This document shows positions 6,142-6,648 of a stretch of 6,648 bases of DNA, piece after piece. Location: the NCBI GenBank assembly GCA_045654645.1, contig JAZONR010000015.1, positions 1 through 6,648 on the forward strand, given 5' to 3'. The notes under the pieces are model-generated. The model saw only the letters and a program-made list of their open reading frames with translations. It had not been told where the DNA came from and made no database searches. Within the stretch, counting starts at the first letter, position 1. Each line of letters opens with the position of its first letter. The position numbers and the translations under genes are program-made. The DNA is from HGM04593 sp045654645 (lineage in GTDB: Bacteria > Bacteroidota > Bacteroidia > Bacteroidales > Bacteroidaceae).

Positions 6142-6234
6142 AAAAAGTGGCGATGACCTACTCTCCCACAAATGTTTGCAGTACCATCGGCCCAGACTGA
6201 ACGAGGGGGATTAACAGCAACACACAACAAAAAA
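6142..6234 (-). repeat. 93-bp tandem unit, copy 2 (5S-derived)
   Basis: Second copy of the unit at 6018-6110. Its upstream boundary on the minus strand is the same T run and GTTGTGTGTTGC lead. The terminator hairpin expected at that boundary, by analogy with copy 1, is missing; instead the sequence passes at about 6236 into the end of an insertion sequence. Confidence 0.9.
6147..6215 (-). pseudogene. 5S rRNA 3' fragment, copy 2
   Basis: It has the same conserved 5S blocks as copy 1 on the minus strand, here with GCCGATGGTACTGC, which is closer to the general bacterial consensus (GGTAC) than copy 1 (GGTGC). The 5' part is again missing. The 3' end is followed at once by a T run and the hairpin at 6109-6138, as expected of a genuine rRNA operon end. 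This may be the less altered of the two copies. Confidence 0.75.
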
Positions 6235-6648
6235 AGGGCTCACCTGCAAAAGTTGGGGGGGGGCTATGCAAAAAGTTTTAGTCAATCTATAAAAGAAGAA
6301 CTTTAAGTCGGTAACACCTCTAAGCTGTGCTCTGAATGCTTTGATTTTGGCATTAAAACTTTCTGCAAAAGCATTTGTGGAACGATTGACGAAATAGTTG
6401 AGTATTTCATCATAATGTTCGTATATTGTTCCGGCAATTGTATTGAATGATACAAAGCCACTGTTATCTACCTTGTCGTACCAACGTGCCAGTTGAAGCC
6501 TTGCCTGATCCTTTGTAAATCTGCGTGAGAATATCATTCTTAAGGAATGTGTGAGCGAGTAAGCCTCTTTCAAGTCCGGATATTGTGCAAAAAGAATTGC
6601 AGCCCTCTCTTTTTGTGATTTGCTCCATTTTTCCGGTGATTTAAACAG
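6211..6648 (-). CDS. ISL3-family (ISAon1-like) transposase, C-terminal part
   Basis: The frame is open from the window edge (6648) to a TAA at 6211-6213, giving 145 visible residues; the N-terminal part lies outside. From the edge it reads LFKSPEKWSKSQKERAAILF, followed by an alpha-helical region. The end of the DDE domain, NRSTNAFAESFNAKIKAFRA, includes the probable catalytic glutamate at about visible residue 96. LRGVTDLKFFFYRLTK is the usual ISL3/ISAon1 C-terminal block. The last ~20 residues (CIAPPQLLQVSP onward) are not family-like: they are read through a G/C run, past the IS end and into the 5S-derived repeat. Dropping one A from the AAAA run at 6276-6279 would give TKLFA and a TAG at 6264-6266, so a frameshift near the end is suspected. 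Confidence 0.85.
   Translation of the reverse strand: MFKSPEKWSKSQKERAAILFAQYPDLKEAYSLTHSLRMIFSRRFTKDQARLQLARWYDKVDNSGFVSFNTIAGTIYEHYDEILNYFVNRSTNAFAESFNAKIKAFRAQLRGVTDLKFFFYRLTKTFCIAPPQLLQVSPFFVVCCC
6236..6648 (-). mobile_element. Insertion sequence, ISL3 family (ISAon1-like), transposase-3' end
   Basis: The element end is placed where the 5S-derived repeat stops matching its sister copy and GGGCTCACCTGCAAAAG begins (6236-6252). ISL3-family termini commonly begin GGxTC and run into an A-rich stretch, which fits this. The transposase points away from this end toward the window edge when read from its N-terminus. The opposite inverted repeat and the 8-bp target duplication lie outside, so the boundary is inferred. 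Confidence 0.65.

Noticed and set aside
6018..6234. Two complete, functional 5S rRNA genes
   Set aside because: Each has only about 69 nt of 5S-like sequence. The CCGAAC region and the 5' strand of helix I are not found upstream.

Overview
The window looks like chromosomal DNA from a Bacteroidales bacterium (phylum Bacteroidota). The support is as follows. Promoter-like sites have the Bacteroidota form (TTTG, about 19 nt, TAnnTTTG) ahead of the tRNA and of tdk. Genes have A/T-rich leaders without clear Shine-Dalgarno sites. The protein sequences are of Bacteroidales type, and a transposase fragment resembles the ISAon1 group known from Bacteroidales. The 5S rRNA-like sequence would fit a Muribaculaceae- or Porphyromonadaceae-like lineage, but the genus cannot be fixed by eye.

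Layout. A tRNA-Lys(UUU) gene lies on the minus strand at the left edge, with a well-formed promoter. Next come two minus-strand genes in a probable operon: rsmI (16S rRNA 2'-O-methyltransferase), followed downstream by an AI-2E/PerM-type membrane protein. A 389-bp divergent intergenic region follows. It holds two identical 64-bp repeats, each with a perfect 9-bp hairpin, plus opposing promoter-like sites for rsmI and tdk. On the plus strand there is a tight three-gene cluster: tdk (type II thymidine kinase), a YjjG-type HAD nucleotidase, and a type I L-asparaginase. The gaps are 22 and 10 bp. After a 212-bp gap comes an A/T-richer gene for a divergent chloramphenicol-acetyltransferase-fold enzyme, whose stop codon sits inside a 28-nt inverted repeat.

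The right end is accessory in character. It has two tandem minus-strand copies of a 93-bp unit containing the 3' part of a 5S rRNA gene without its 5' part. A strong terminator hairpin lies between them. The second copy directly abuts the end of an insertion sequence whose ISL3-family (ISAon1-like) transposase runs off the window.

How the genes fit together. The tdk and YjjG-type products form a plausible pyrimidine salvage and nucleotide clean-up pair, with cytoplasmic asparagine catabolism attached. rsmI is translation housekeeping. The rRNA debris plus IS suggests a rearranged rRNA operon end. I see no defence system, CRISPR array or clearly new multi-gene system. The points most worth following are the 5S-fragment tandem with its IS junction, the promoter-embedded hairpin repeats, and the divergent CAT-like enzyme.
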